Part shown: positions 10,840 to 23,104 of the stretch, piece by piece
How positions within the stretch are numbered: the stretch's first letter is position 1
Layout of the letters: each line of letters begins with the position of its first letter
NCBI GenBank assembly: GCA_024741835.1
Contig: JAENRP010000235.1
Span: 1 to 62,577, forward strand
Length of the DNA stretch: 62,577 nucleotides
Source of the DNA: Diplocarpon mali
Taxonomy: Eukaryota > Ascomycota > Leotiomycetes > Helotiales > Drepanopezizaceae
Direction: 5' to 3'
Notes under the pieces: model-generated
The model's input: only the letters and a program-made list of their open reading frames with translations
What the model was told of the DNA's origin: nothing
The model's database searches: none
Made by a program: the position numbers and the translations under genes

Positions 10840-12650
10840 TCTATAGAGCTCTATTCGGTGCTCCTTTTATTATAGCATTAGCTAGGTTGTCTTTCCTATT
10901 AATCTAATGTATCTTAGCTAGCTCTCTTCTCTTATATAATTAGTATAATCCTATAATATCAATTATTAGTCGCTTCTCTTTTATAATACCAAGCTTAATA
11001 AGGCACTTATATAATAAGTATAAGTTAGTACAGATAACAAGAGGGATAGCTAGAAGACTAAGCTGTTGAGTAATCAGCTAAATAGTCGTAGATAACGCAA
11101 TTGCCATATCTGCCCCTGCTACTATGCCGTAGATCTTAGAAGCTAGAACGCTTCTTATCACTCTCTTGCTCTTAGTCGACGACTAATAAATAAGGTTGCC
11201 TATAATAGTAAATTCGTCGCCTTTAGTCGAGGTAGCTTCGTTTGCTAAGGTTAGAATATACCCAATCTGGCTACTTAAATCTTTATTATTCGCAAACGAT
11301 CTATTAACCTATACGAATAGCTTCGCAGATGATAAATCTAATAGGATCATCTGTAAGCTACGCGTTTGATTCTCCATCTGCTACGCTAATCGCTTATTCA
11401 AAGCTTTAATGTCTTCCTTATTAGGGTCTTGATGCTGCGCGGCGATAGAAGTATTAAAAGAAGCTTCGGGTTGATAAATAGATGCAATATATGCTCCGCA
11501 AGCTCATTAGGCCATATATTCAGCTTTCGAATCGATATAAGGAATAAGCTTAAGCTTTATTCCTTGGCCTTTCTAAGTAAAAGTCATCGAGTAGTCGGTA
11601 TTCAATTGAAGTAAGCAACTATTGAATTTCAAAGGGTTGTTTTCTATCAGCTTTTCAATTGGTCTAGCTTGTAATTCTGCCTCTTATAGCTTTTCGTTTT
11701 CAAGGATTGCAAACTCTTAGCTAGCTAGTATAAATATATTATCAGTTTGTATACCTATAAGGCCAAATGCTCTTATATTTATACTAATTAGCAGGCAAGG
11801 GTCATACGTCGACGTTACTATAGATAGACGTTTCTTATAATATTTATAATAGGTTGACTACTAAAAAGTGCCTACCTTAGGGATGCTATATAAAGGTCGG
11901 AGCATATATATAATTGTGCCTTTAGGGAATTGATATTATAGCTCCTTTGGTAATTTAGCTAAGATCAGCCGATTTAAATACTCAGTCGATTATGTATAAG
12001 CTTAAGTAATATCTCGCAGATAAAGATCAATTCCCTAAGATTGTAAAGAAGGTACTAAAGCTGCAATTAGACATTAGCTAGCTCTCTAAATCGTAGGTGA
12101 TTAAGTCAGAATAACCTGTTTTCCCTAATCCATATATGCTTAAATAATAAGGCGCGACTTCTCAAATAGGGCTATTGTCTTATCTTTGACCTTGTTGACG
12201 AATCGCAAATCGAATATTCATACGCCGGAATAAAGTGTATAATTAAACTTTACAAACTCTATAACTCCTTAAGCAATTAGGCCTTCAACTTCCTTTAGTC
12301 TTAAAGCTTTAAATAGCTCGCCTAGAGTTATAATAACTCGCTCTCCTTATAGCTTAATCGCTAGATCGCGGTCAAACTTCTCCTTATGTATTAGAAAGAC
12401 CTCGTCTATTATATCGTCTTCCTTATATAGCTTAATGACTATACTTTTGAATTTGACGATTCTGCCTCTAATCTCAATAGAGTACTCTTTGCTATTAGTC
12501 GCTATAAGCGTATATAGGCCATACTATCTACTCCGACCGTCGACTTTCTCTCTTTATACGCGGACTTTTGATTGTAATAGTAGATCAAGAGTCAAAGCTG
12601 TATTTCAAAGCTGTATTAAGGCTATTGCGTATAGCTAATGCGTCTAAGAC
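10840..12650 (-). pseudogene. B reverse transcriptase and RNase H remnant
   Basis: C-terminal half of the B polyprotein, read leftward. The end nearest the LTR (about 11170-10860) aligns in arrangement with the RNase H of C and D ('ASELYAIV...', '..SLSLYKCIVKLG' type). It sits directly before the 3' LTR as expected for Copia. Upstream (about 12600-11300) comes the RT domain. Plus-strand readings at 11429-11614 and 12435-12638 are antisense shadows. Many stops; non-functional. Confidence 0.75.
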
Positions 12651-13450
12651 TTATCTATAAGCTTAGAGCAATCGCAATTCATCTATAGCTTTGCGAATTG
12701 CTAAAGCGCGTTGTATTATAGAAGGTGCCGGTGGACTGAGGTCATTTAGTTATAGGTAGGCTTTAAAAACTAATAATATAGGAATCAAGCCATTTGGGCC
12801 GATAGAGTCGTTGATTGTCTTAAACGCCATTTGAAGCTTTAAAGCTAGGAATGCGTCTAGGAGCTTTGCAGAGATGATCTTATAAGCTTAGCGAATAGCT
12901 GCATAGTATCGTTCAACCTTACCGACGCTATTATAAGCTTCTATAGGTACTTCTTTAATTTCGCAATTGAACGTCTTAGCAAGTTAGCGGAACTTTGTAG
13001 AAGCAAAGTTCTTGCCAGCGTTATAAACGATTAAATCGGGTAGTCTAATGTATATATCAATCTAATAAGCGTATATTAAATTTAAGTATAATATGCTATC
13101 ATATCTTTTATAAATCGACCTGCTTGAAAGCTTATAGCACTATTAATAACGTATAGAACTGGCTTGCTATTAAGGTAGAAGATATTAATAATAATTGAAT
13201 AATTAAAAGAATGATCCTCTTTAATAGAGAATTTGAATCTGCCAAGGGATTTGCTATGCATTTAACAATAGTGATAGAACTCTTCAATCTTCTTAAGAAT
13301 AGAGGTCTCGTAATCTTAGCCTGCTCGATCGAGGACTTTTGCTAGCTTAGCAATAGATATATGGCCAAATCTGCGATATAATCGCAATAGCTTAGGCTTA
13401 GTTAAGAATTGCATAACTGATTCTTCTGAGTTTAGCAAAAGCCAAAGGTG
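12651..13450 (-). pseudogene. B integrase remnant
   Basis: Placed between protease and RT. The region reads leftward through segments that match the integrase part of C and D in order and spacing. Single catalytic residues could not be assigned by eye, so this rests on position in the Copia order and on similarity to C (26400-27250). Confidence 0.6.
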
Positions 13451-13950
13451 CCTAAATCGTTATATAATTAAAATAGTACGCTATCCTTAAATGAGCATAT
13501 TGCGCAGATTATCAAATTGTACTCTAAGTCGGTCTATATCGCTAAGATAAAGCAGAAATAGAGTATCAGTTGTGACGATATAGAAAACGATCAATCCTAA
13601 TAGTATATAAACCTCTATTATGCTAATGATTTTAGCAATCCCTTTTCCAAATTTGATCTTAGTATTGCTATTAATCAATTGCTTAATCTGAATTTGAGGA
13701 TCGATCTTCTAAAGAGCAATAACCTATTATTTCCCAGCTGATAATATATAAGCAGCACCTATATTAGGTAAAATTCCTTAAAAGGTAGTTGAATTATATC
13801 AATCGAGTATGAAAGTCTTTAGTATAGTTGCTATTTTAGGCTTAGCGTATTAATCATAGCTTGTAAAAGCGTAATATACGGCCTTTTTATTTAAAATAGT
13901 TACTAGATCGGCTCTATTGACGTTTGCCGATTCGGTATAGAATTGCTTAT
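13451..13950 (-). pseudogene. B retropepsin remnant
   Basis: The 63-codon open stretch at 13487-13678 reads 'IKFGKGIAKIISIIEVYILLG' and then 'TDTLFLLYLSDIDRLRVQFDNL'. This is the C-terminal part of the fungal Copia protease with its FG.G..sIG..., TPFLLcl.DmD.l.v.fnNL pattern. The same block occurs in D at about 48860-49010. The N-terminal DTGAS part lies just to the right. Asp and Met changes show RIP damage. Confidence 0.85.
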
Positions 13951-15022
13951 AGAAGTATATAGGCTCAGTTTTAACTAGAGATTATAGCAATAGCTCGCCT
14001 TTATACTTATACAAATACGCCTCGATATCCTTATTAGTGATCTCTGATTAAGTGAAGTATTACCAATCGCAAGATATCTTTATACGTAAAGCTTATCGCT
14101 CTTCTACTGAGTGATTCATTAACTAATAGCCTTCTTAGTTGCAGATAAAGCATCTCTTCGGCTTTATAGATTGTTATATACTACTATTGCTACTACCTCG
14201 TTAGAATCCTTATCCTTAGTCCTAGTATAAGCCTTAGAAGCCACGTAGTAGATTAGTATTTCCTTGCCAATTTCGATTTCCTCTAATTATACTTCCTCTG
14301 CCTCCTTAAGGGGGGAATCCTATTCTATAGCTATAGCCTCTCCTATGTAATATGCCTCTACTACAATTGTCTCTATATCGATAGCCTCTATTGGTATAGA
14401 ATTAGTCATATTCGGTTTCGTCTTATTTATATTCAGCTTATCGAGTAGTATTATATGCAGAATTAGCTATAAATATAGATAAAAAAGAAGAAGGAGCAAC
14501 TCTTGTTGCTATACTAATAGCACTAGTCAATTGAGAATAAAGGCTCTTAAAAGTAATTGCCGGATTGTATAATGCAAAGCTAGCCTTAGGAATACCTCTT
14601 ATTGCATTTAAGAGTATATCTCTAGCAGATCGATCGTTGCTATACGCCTTAGGCAAGTTATATTAAAGAAGAATGATCTTATCAATTATAAGCTTAAAGC
14701 ATTCACTTTGAGACTTGCTAATATGCTCTTAGCAGATACGATCGAAAGCGAGCTCCCTTTATTTAAAAAGGTATCTTTAAATCGTTTCGTCCTTAACGAA
14801 CTTAGCAATCATTAGGTTATAGATCTAGGTTATACTAAAACCTTTCTTCTATATAGCTTAATAGAAATAATCAAGAGCTTTACCTTTTAGCATTATTAAG
14901 AAAGCAGAAGGTTATTAATCTTTAGGAAGGCTAAAATTATTGCATACTTTATAAAAAATCTTAAGAAAATCGGCCAAGACTTCATATTTATTACTGCTAT
15001 ACTTCTTCTTTTCACTTTAGTA
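13951..15022 (-). pseudogene. B gag remnant, C-terminal part
   Basis: Near 14165-14090 is 'CFICN.EGY.LMNHSVEER', the nucleocapsid motif CX2CX4CX4H with one Cys now Tyr; C/D have the same variant. The 72-codon open stretch at 14438-14656 reads 'PAITFKSLYSQLTSAI', typical of Copia gag helices. Gag is then broken by F at 15022 and continues from 21169. Confidence 0.82.
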
Positions 15023-15027
15023 GATTT

Positions 15028-15222
15028 TATTAAGCTTAAGTAAGTCGGCGCAGTAGGTAAAGGAGGCTTCTAAAGGTCGATGGTCGATATATTAGTAAGA
15101 GTTAAGGAAGGAAGGTTACCCCTTTCTTTCCTATAGCTATATACGTATTAATATCCTACTGATTAAGCAGTAGGATCATATAATAATATATTAAAGTGAT
15201 AGCTATATCACCTATCTTAATA
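15028..15222 (-). repeat. F 3' LTR
   Basis: 195 bp; element strand starts TATTAAGATAGGTGATATAGC (RIP form of TGTTAAGATGGGTG) and ends CTTAAGCTTAATA. It contains the inverted pair CCTACTGATTAAGCAGTAGG, a hairpin seen in all E LTRs. The adjacent CCCCTACTT (15223-15231) is the polypurine tract on the element strand. Confidence 0.95.
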
Positions 15223-15358
15223 CCCCTACTTAGACCTTACTCTAATTAACCTATAGTCGGGAAAATAACAACTATCCTTTTATACTAATCCAACTCTTAA
15301 GTATCTCTTTAAATTAAAAATAATCAATTAATAGCAACCTCTATTGAAATCATTAACC

Positions 15359-15512
15359 TTACTTATAAGGTAGGACTAGGAGTTAAATTTCCTAAAAGCG
15401 TTCCTTTATAAGACTATATGACTTGACTCGCGGTCTAGGCCTAGGAGTTAATTTAAAAAATTTTCCTTTATAAGACTATATGACCTAACTTATAAGGTAG
15501 GCCTAGGAGTCG
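15359..15512. repeat. Three palindromic repeats in the F 3' region
   Basis: Copies at about 15361, 15426 and 15488, such as GACTCGCGGTCTAGGCCTAG followed by GAGTTAATTT. Each is preceded or followed by the same filler (CCTTTATAAGACTATATGAC twice). Spacings are 65 and 62 bp, not multiples of three. This fits a position at or after the end of the RNase H frame. Confidence 0.85.
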
Positions 15513-15539
15513 TCCTTAAGCCTACTAAGCCCTTACTAT

Positions 15540-18500
15540 CTTTTATAACCTTAGTATATCTTAAAATACTTTAAACTTTGCAACTATCTTTAGTAGCTTT
15601 ATAAATCTATTTACTACTATTCGATTGGTTAGGATATAAGTGATCGATAATTTGTTCTTTATAATAAGGTCGCGGATAAAGTAGTAAGCAATATTAATAT
15701 ATTTCGATCGCTTATATAAGTATGGATTCTTTATAAGTGTAATCGCCCTTATATTATTTACTTAAAGATTAATATAGTTCCTATCTTATTTAATATACTT
15801 AATAAAACCTATATCTTTTAGAACTTAGGCGATTTATAATCCTTGCTTATAATTTGATAATATTAATATATATTCGGCCTTAGTGCTTATAGTAGCTACT
15901 GATTTCTGCTTTCTACTTTCTTATAATATAGGTCTACTATATAGTATTACTACGCTTTTAAATATACTTTTCCGACCTTTTATATTTGCCTAATCAGAAT
16001 TGGTATATACTTTAAGCTTTACGCTTATATATTTTATTAGTCTATATCTTACCTTTTATATAATTATTAATCGAAGGTACCTTTTAAGTCGCTTGACTGC
16101 ATTCTTATATCAAATCGTCAGATCCTTTAAATTCTAACTAAGTTGCCTAATAATAAAGGCGATATTTAGTCTTATATATACTATAGTATATATAATTGCT
16201 TTAATATCCTATTAATACTTCTTTAGATCTCCTCTTTGCTTATTTTTATTAATAGGCTTTAACTTATTATACTTTCCTTTAATTAGAGTATGCTTTAGCT
16301 TAAAGTTAAGAGTATAAGTAGAGAGTCCTATTCGGTCTAGGATCTTCTTAATATACTATTCTTAATCTAACTAAAGTTCTTAAGTAGAGCGGTTCTTTAT
16401 AATATAGATACTAAGGATCTTATAAATTCCCCTTAGATCCTTAGTATTAAAACGTTTTCAAATTATTATAAAGAACTAATCTAATTAAGTAGTTGTTTTC
16501 GCAGCTATAGCAATATCGTTGATATATAATAATAACTTAATTCTACGCTTAGCATAGGTAAATAGATAAGGGTTAGCTAGGCTTTAAACGAATCCTATTT
16601 CTATTAAAGTAGAGCTATATAAGAGGTTCTAATTATAAGCTGATTATTTAAGCCTATAGATACTGCAGAGTATATAAAGAGAGTGGCTAGCGTATATAAG
16701 AATACTATTAAGTTAAGAGAGAAAAATCCATTCCTTTATAGTCGCTTTAGTAAATGTATTTTTAATATTGTACTATTTGCATTTAAGGTCCTTAATAGCT
16801 ACTATTACTATAAATATATAAAGGGTATTTATGCAAACTATCGGCGCAAATATATTAAAGTAGTCTTTTCTATACTATTAGGAGAAGCCCTTAGCTATAA
16901 GCCTTGCTTTATAATATTTTAAGGTCCTATTTGCATATATCTTAATTATAAAAACCTACTTTATTAATATTAGGTTTATATCCTTTAGCGTTAGTTCCTC
17001 TATCTATATGCTATTTGTAATAAGAGAGCTTATCTCCTTTTAGATTGCCTTATTTTATACTATTCTATTCTTTAGGTTATTAATAGCTTTATTATATATC
17101 TTTAAAAGAGAGATTTTTATTATCCTCTTAGCGGTTAGGAACGTATTATCTTTATTAAAGCTCTATTAAAGTTCGAGCTTATAAATCCTATATGCTATTA
17201 TAGCTTAGATATGCTTAAACTTGCGTTTGTCTAAGGTATCTTTCGATTCTAAGTCTTTATTCCTCTTTAAAGGCGTAGGTTCGGCTATAGGTTCTATAGG
17301 CTTATTATTTAAGGAACCGCTTTCTAATAGTAAAGGCTTATTATTACTTATACCTATTTTAGGAATATCCTTTACTATAGGTGCTTTAATTAAAGGGATA
17401 ATAATATTAAAGTTATTCTATACTTTAAGCAGTTCGCGGACGATAGGAATAGTCTATTCGGCCTTTAGGCGACTAGTAGGTCGTCGATCAGCAGGTACGC
17501 TTGATATACCTAAGCTTAAAGAAAGGGGTTATTAATTTGGCTTAATAGTATTACTATCAAATAGTATACCTTGCGAATCTTTAAGTATGCAGAGCTTTAA
17601 GGATAGCTCCCTCCTATTTCGAAATTTATTAAACTTAACTATTAAAGATATGATTACTTGTCCTAAGTCTAGCGTATATACTATCTATTGCTTTATTATC
17701 TATTTAATATACTTAATAAATATATACTCTTTACCTTAGTCTATTAGCTTCTTACTCTTTATATCTATAGGCTAGGACTTTGGGCTAATATAAGAGTAGT
17801 AGACGCTTCTAAAGATATAAATATAGTCTAAGCTTAGCTTCTATTTAAAATATACCTTATATAGCGATATTCAAGTGCTATTAACTATTAGTCTACTACC
17901 TATTCTATTTTATAAGTATACGTTTGCTTTAATTATAAGGTCCTAGAATTCTAGTAGTAGGTTAGTATCTTATAATAGAGTGCAATAGTTAGTCTTTACT
18001 TATTAAATGCTTTACTTAGCGATGCTATTCTAATAGGAACCTTTATATATTATAGTTAGTTTATAATAAACTCCTTATTTTACCTATTTATTAAGCTTTA
18101 CCCTAATCTCCAATATATTATTAGACCTAATAGCTATTAGCTTTAATTAGGTCTAGCGTTTCTCTATCACTTTTTAAGTTTCTAGCTTTTTTATAAGCTT
18201 AGATTTGGTCCTAGCGCAAATAGTCTATATTTATTAAGTAGAGTAATCTACTATTTAAGAAAACTAATTATTTCCTTTAATTAAAGTTATAAATAGTTTA
18301 GTAGTATTAATAGATATTAGTGCTAATATTAAATCTTTCTATAGATTAAGCTTAATTTGCGTCCGATTTTAAAGTTTTATTAGCTTGTAAATTCGGCATA
18401 TTAAGCGATCCTTTAGTACTTAGATCTTCTATTTTAAGATTAAGACCTTATATAAGCCCTTTAATTTCTCTAGCTTTAAATATGCGAATCTTCTATATAT

Positions 18501-18600
18501 TAGCTAATACCTTAATAGGCTTTTGACTTCTAATAGCTTTAGTAGCCTATCGTTAGTCGATACTTTATTATCAGCGGCTAAAAAGGACTAATAATAGCAA
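15540..18600 (-). pseudogene. F pol remnant (integrase, reverse transcriptase, RNase H)
   Basis: Read leftward. RNase H at about 15930-15600 gives 'ISTKAEYILI', then 'YLYKRSKYINIAYYFIRD', matching Copia STteAEY...f..RSKHIdirYHfiRe. The RT catalytic box is 'LLLYINDIAIAA' at about 16530-16495 (family YVDDI). Between integrase and RT (17535-17221) is a Glu/Pro/Lys-rich linker. Integrase and protease would occupy about 18600-17600, by position only. Stops at Gln codons throughout. The long plus-strand ORF 17221-17535 is the antisense of the linker. Confidence 0.82.
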
Positions 18601-18621
18601 TTCAAGGTTTTGCCGTTTTCC

Positions 18622-19045
18622 AATTATAAGCCTAGCTTAGGAGTCGTTTTTAATAAAACCGCAAGATCTACTCGCAGTCTTAGCTTAAGAGTCGTTTCTA
18701 ACAAATTTGCGAATTTCACTTACGGTCTTAGCCTAAGAGTTATTTCTGCGAATTTCACTTATAATCCTAGCTTAAGAGTTATTATTAGCAAATCTATAGA
18801 ATTTACTTATAGTCTTAGCCTAGGAGTTATTTCTATTAAATTCACTTATAATCCTAGCTTAAGAGTCACCTTTAAGAATATATTACATTCTACTTATAAT
18901 CTTAGCTTAAGAGTTATTTTTGCAAATTTAACTTGCGATCCTAGCTTAAGAGTCTATCTATTCTCCTTATCCTTACTTAATTATATTAAGGTAAAGAGTG
19001 CACTTTCCTTAAAGGAATCTACTTATAAGTCTGGCTTAGGAGTCA
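18622..19045 (-). repeat. Array of nine palindromic linker repeats in F (in frame)
   Basis: Copies anchor at about 18622, 18670, 18718, 18757, 18805, 18844, 18892, 18931 and 19021. Spacings are 48, 48, 39, 48, 39, 48, 39 and 90 bp, all divisible by three, with an 87-bp (48+39) higher-order unit. On the element strand each copy reads like 'NDS*AKTAS' with stop for Trp, followed by 'EIRKF' type spacer. It lies between gag and the rest of pol, as do the two copies in A. The uninterrupted plus-strand reading of 155 codons (18610-19077) is the antisense of this periodic array. Confidence 0.85.
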
Positions 19046-19084
19046 ATTTCTATAATATTACCTTTAAGATAATATAAAGTCTAT

Positions 19085-20600
19085 CTTTGATTTTAACTTT
19101 AAAGATTACTTTATAATTATTATTTATAAACTATATAAATTGATTATTAAAAACTCTTATATAATTCAACTCTATATAGATTTTGCAATTAGATAAAAGA
19201 TTAATACTTAAGCTAAGTATAAGGAGAATATTTTACAAAAGGAAAGAAACGCTAGTAATATTTATCTCTACTATACCTATCGAGTCTATATACAACCTTC
19301 TATTACTAACTTTAATAGAGCGCCTTTTTATTTTAATAAGCGGGCCTTTAAATAGGTAAGGTTTATTAATTATATATATTATATAACTAATATTATTATA
19401 CTAATTAGATTTAAGGATCTTATAAAGATCGGCTTTTAAAATATAAGCATCTTCATTATAATTATTATTCAAATTATTAAAAGTGGATTTAAGTTTACAT
19501 AACCTACTATTATTATTAAAGGTATCTATTAAAGTTTTAGCTAAATAGCCTTTTCCTTTACCTTTCCTTAATAATTGCAGCCTTTAGTAAGATAAGGGCA
19601 ATTTGCTTCTTAACTTTTGCTTCAATTGCTTTTTAATATTAAAGCTAGCGACTATATCGATCAATTGCCTTTTAACTTTATAATTAGTAATATTATAAGT
19701 ACTGTTATAGAAGTAGCATTTCTAATAAGCTTAAGGGCTTGTCTCGCGCTCTTTCCTCTTCTTAGGCTTATTATTACCCTATAATATAGCATTTGCCGAT
19801 TTAGAGCGTCCTTTAAGGTCTTATTCAATAGTTCAAAGGAGGTCGATCTTCTTATAGATCTTAAGGTTAGGTTAGATAAGAAGAGATTGTTTTATAATAG
19901 TAAACTTAAAAAGGAGGCTATTAAGTAAGAAACTAAAAAGCTAAGTTTCTTTAAAAGTTATAATTATCCTAAGATCTGCGGCTCTTACTCTCCTTCTTAC
20001 TTTATATAATATAAACTAAGCAGAGTCTATATTTATATTTATATCCTTATTATCTTTATCTTTTTTATATTAAAATGAAGTGATCTACTATAGTAGATAC
20101 TAGGTATTAAAGGCAATTGTCTAAGAGTATTTTACCTTTAAAGTATCCTATCTTATCTTTATATTATTATAAATTTAAATAAAATCTTAGTCTTTATTAC
20201 TTAAACCTCTATTAATCTTAAGCTTACATTTGGCTAAGGCCAGCTTATACTCCTTCTCCTTTTCCATATTTAAAATCTGCCTTTAGGATTCTTAGTTATT
20301 ATCTACTAAAGCTCTTAAGCTAAGCTTATTTAATATATTTGGCAAATCTTTAGTAGTTATATTAGCTATTAAAGTAGAAGTAGATAAATTAGTAGAAGGA
20401 GTATAAGAGGCTATTTTTACATATTTAATAAGTGTCTTTTAAATCGCTATTTTAATGCCTTTGCTTTTAAAGTAAAGCTCTAAATCGTCGAACTATTATT
20501 ACTAGTTCTTTTAAAAGAGTTAAAGGTCTCTAGGTCTAGTATTTCGATCAGAATCGGAAGCTATTGCCGTTTCAAATAGAATTGCATTAAAATCAAATAA
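19085..20600 (-). pseudogene. F gag remnant
   Basis: Full-length gag of the E family, from about 20600 leftward. It begins near the block encoding 'AIASDSDRNTKL', has a Copia gag helix region, and ends in an Asn/Lys-rich tail. It aligns with E1 (1-1251) and, inverted, with E2 and E3. A zinc knuckle is not clear: the Cys-rich block is reduced by RIP to a Tyr-rich one. Stops at Gln/Trp codons. Confidence 0.82.
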
Positions 20601-20714
20601 ATTAAATAGTTAAAGGCACTCCTCCTATTGAAAAGTCGAAATGATTAAATAGCAGGTATTATAAAAGTATTAAATAGGGAGGAAGTCCTCTTATCGAAAA
20701 GGGTTTTTAAGCTA

Positions 20715-20855
20715 TAACGCAGGGAATTATACCTCTTACGAAATATAGTAAAGCAAGGAATCATACCTCTTGCAGTACTAAAGGGTTATAGAATAAGGAA
20801 TTATACCTCTTGCAATACAGGTTGGCTAAATAAGGAATTATACCTCCTATTCGCC
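20715..20855 (-). ncRNA. Stem-loop array in the F 5' leader
   Basis: Four units of about 30-45 bp, each with a core read on the element strand as AGGTATRATTCC. Flanking arms differ by unit but stay complementary, e.g. GCAAG/CTTGC in one and AATAGG/CCTATT in another. The same array occurs in E1, E2 and E3. Likely a structured RNA in the leader (packaging, dimerisation or translation control); function is inferred. Confidence 0.65.
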
Positions 20856-20968
20856 GATTGCTCGCCTCTTACTATAAGTCTTATTTAACTTCCTATTAAT
20901 AGTTGCAATATAAGTGCTTTCTAAAGGAAGTTAATAATCTATTATTAGTCTAGCTAGGGCTTATAACC

Positions 20969-21163
20969 TATTAAGCTTAAGTAAGTCGGCGCAGTAGGTA
21001 AAGGAGGCTTTTAAAGGTCGATAGTCGATATATTAGTAAGAGTTAAAGAAGGAAGGTTACCCCTTTCTTCCCTATAGCTATATACGTATTAATATCCTAC
21101 TGACTAAGCAGTAGGGTTATATGATAATACATCGGAGTGATAGCTATATCACCTATCTCAATA
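20969..21163 (-). repeat. F 5' LTR
   Basis: 195 bp, partner of 15028-15222. The primer-binding site follows on the element strand as GGTTATAAGCC (plus-strand 20958-20968). Confidence 0.95.
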
Positions 21164-21168
21164 GATTT

Positions 21169-22231
21169 TCACAATATCTTTAAGAGCTTTTATATAGCTT
21201 GACGCTCTATTATCTATAGAGTCTGATCTAAGGGGTTTAAAGTATACGTTTCAGTTAAGTGGAAGACGCAGTTATTATAGTAAAGGTGAAAATTGCGGTA
21301 GACTTAGAGTATAATTATAATTATTAGAGGTCTATCTCTAATTAATCAAAAGGTCGGATTATAAAGAAAGGAGTAATTATTTCATTTCCTCCTTGATTCG
21401 TTAAAGGTCTTGTTTATTGCCTCTTAATTCGTTACATTATCTCTCGAGTCTTTTAATATTCTTTATAAATATATGGCTCTTTCGTCGTCCAAAAGCTATA
21501 TATATATAGGGATCGAATTGCTAAGTATATTATTATTAAGAAGTGCTAGGTTCATATTATTAAGAATTGCTAGCTTTAGACATAGCATCGTCGACTCGAG
21601 TTATAAAAGGAAGAGGCAGTCGAATTGTCTTTATAAGTGATAGTAGAGTATATGCGTTTCTTATACTCTTTTATTGTTCAACCTTATAATCAGCTATCTA
21701 TTCGTGGAAATTCTCTTGCAATAAGTGAGCTAAGGTAGTAGCATATAATAATGCACCGCCTTTAGCTCTTTATACTAGAATACCTTAAATAAGGAGATAA
21801 TCTCGTAACTAGCAGAGTAATCTCTTATTTATAAGGCTAAAGATTTCTTAAGGCCAATTAGTAAAATCTTTAATAAATAAATCCTATAAGCCTTCTCCTT
21901 AATAATGCTTATACTCAGTCTTATAAAGTTGAAGTTAAAACAGCATATAGCTATTAATAATAGCTAGGGTCGGGTTTCGTTAAATGTCCTCAATCTTAAG
22001 CTCTTTTCCCTATATAGCCTTATCAACTTCGATATCGGTTTCTCTTATATCTCTCGAGTCTCTTGCTCTTAGAGCTTCGATCTTATCATTTGATTCGCTT
22101 ATAGTTTCGACAGGTTCAGTACTCTTTAAATGCTCTCAAACCATTCTTATATTAGTACGCGAAGGTAACGATTCGCGTTAGTAGCTAAAGGGGATATATT
22201 TATAATAATATACCGTCTGGTCTCTCTAACC
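21169..22231 (-). pseudogene. B gag, N-terminal part and leader
   Basis: Continuation of B gag after F is removed: reading leftward, the frame runs from here across the GATTT junction to 15022. The gag N-terminus is probably in the left half (21169-21900). The right part toward 22231 is leader. The plus-strand reading 21984-22181 is a Ser/Leu-rich shadow. C is inserted at 22237 after CAAAG (22232-22236). Confidence 0.65.
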
Positions 22232-22236
22232 CAAAG

Positions 22237-22535
22237 TATAGGTTCTATACCGGTAATCGATATTCACGTGAATATAATTAAGTACTTATTATTAAAAAGA
22301 ATCTATTTTAATATCTGTCTATCTTTATATAACTGAGATAGTACCTTTATACCTTTGAATGTCCTCCCTCCTATAGTCCCTCCTAGCTATATATAAATAT
22401 CCTTCTAAAGTCCTCTAGCTGAATAGCCGTTTGAAATACATACGAAACCCCTTATATTGCATATAGTATAGCTGTATAAGATGACCCTAGGAATAAGGAT
22501 AGCTTGCCTCTTATATAGGAATCTATATACTAATA
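22237..22535 (-). repeat. C 3' LTR
   Basis: 299 bp. Plus-strand start TATAGGTTCTATACCGG, end TAATA (RIP form of CCAACA). Contains the inverted pair TTCACGTGAA. Partner is 29990-30288; the family copies in D are 38689-38987 and 53784-54082. Confidence 0.95.
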
Positions 22536-23090
22536 CCGGCAGTACTCTCTTTTAAAAAGACCTTTTCAACTCGCATAAGGAAGTACGTAGAATAGGTATA
22601 TAAAGGAGGCAGATCGGTAGCAAATAATTAAATAGTAATAAAGAATAAAATAATAAAGACAAATAGCTTAATAGCAAAAGTAAGTATAATAAGTGATAAG
22701 GATAGTATATAAGAAGTAGAATAGCAAAGATAAAGGCAAATAATAAAGAGGGAAAGGAAAGGTATTCAAGTGATAGAAGCAATCTAAGGTCTTTATTTAA
22801 GCTTTATAAAGGTGCGATTATAGTCTAGTTGCGTTCTAGTAGGTTTAAGACTCTTTATTAAAGAGTTATCTAGAGTTATAATCCACTATAGCTATAAATT
22901 ATAATAATCTATAGAAAGGAAAAAGAGGGGCCTTTAAGAAGGTATATATATCGAGCTTCCCTCTTCCCTTGATCTTTCAACTCTAACTCCCACTTCTTAT
23001 AAGTAGGTCGATTTCCCTCTCTTGCTTTTAAGTTGATTAACCCTTTAATAGATCTTATCTTATATTATCTTATTAATACTATTATTATTA
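22536..23090. other. C 3' untranslated stretch
   Basis: Mirrors 53230-53783 of D. The sense strand has a 76-codon open, very hydrophobic Leu/Tyr-rich reading at 22552-22782, also open in D (53537-53767). It has almost no Gln or Trp codons, so RIP could not easily have broken it. I do not take it as a gene. Confidence 0.5.
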
Positions 23091-23104
23091 TTAGTAAGTG
23101 CTTT

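Larger units (their letters stand above)
15028..21163 (-). mobile_element. F: complete E-family Copia retrotransposon (6.1 kb)
   Basis: LTRs of 195 bp (15028-15222 and 20969-21163) are flanked by GATTT at 15023-15027 and 21164-21168. The minus-strand order is leader, gag, palindrome-filled linker, protease/integrase, RT, RNase H. It is the only full-length E-family member in the window and the reference for E1, E2 and E3. It sits in gag of B. Confidence 0.96.

Noticed and set aside
17221..17535. 104-codon open reading frame on the plus strand
   Set aside because: Antisense of the Glu/Pro/Lys-rich integrase-RT linker of F; the minus-strand reading has the expected linker composition and joins both domains.
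18622..19045. Regular repeats resembling a CRISPR array
   Set aside because: Spacers are short and themselves repeated (EIRKF-coding filler), all intervals are multiples of three, there is no cas gene, and it lies inside a fungal retrotransposon frame.
18610..19077. 155-codon open reading frame on the plus strand
   Set aside because: It is the antisense of the in-frame palindrome array of F. Its periodic SLRV/TYNPS pattern comes from the repeat, and flanking gag and pol run on the minus strand.
22552..22782. Hydrophobic 76-codon frame, also open at 53537-53767
   Set aside because: Open in both copies, but it has almost no Gln/Trp codons for RIP to break, and its Leu/Tyr monotony fits AT-rich DNA. 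No start or family support.
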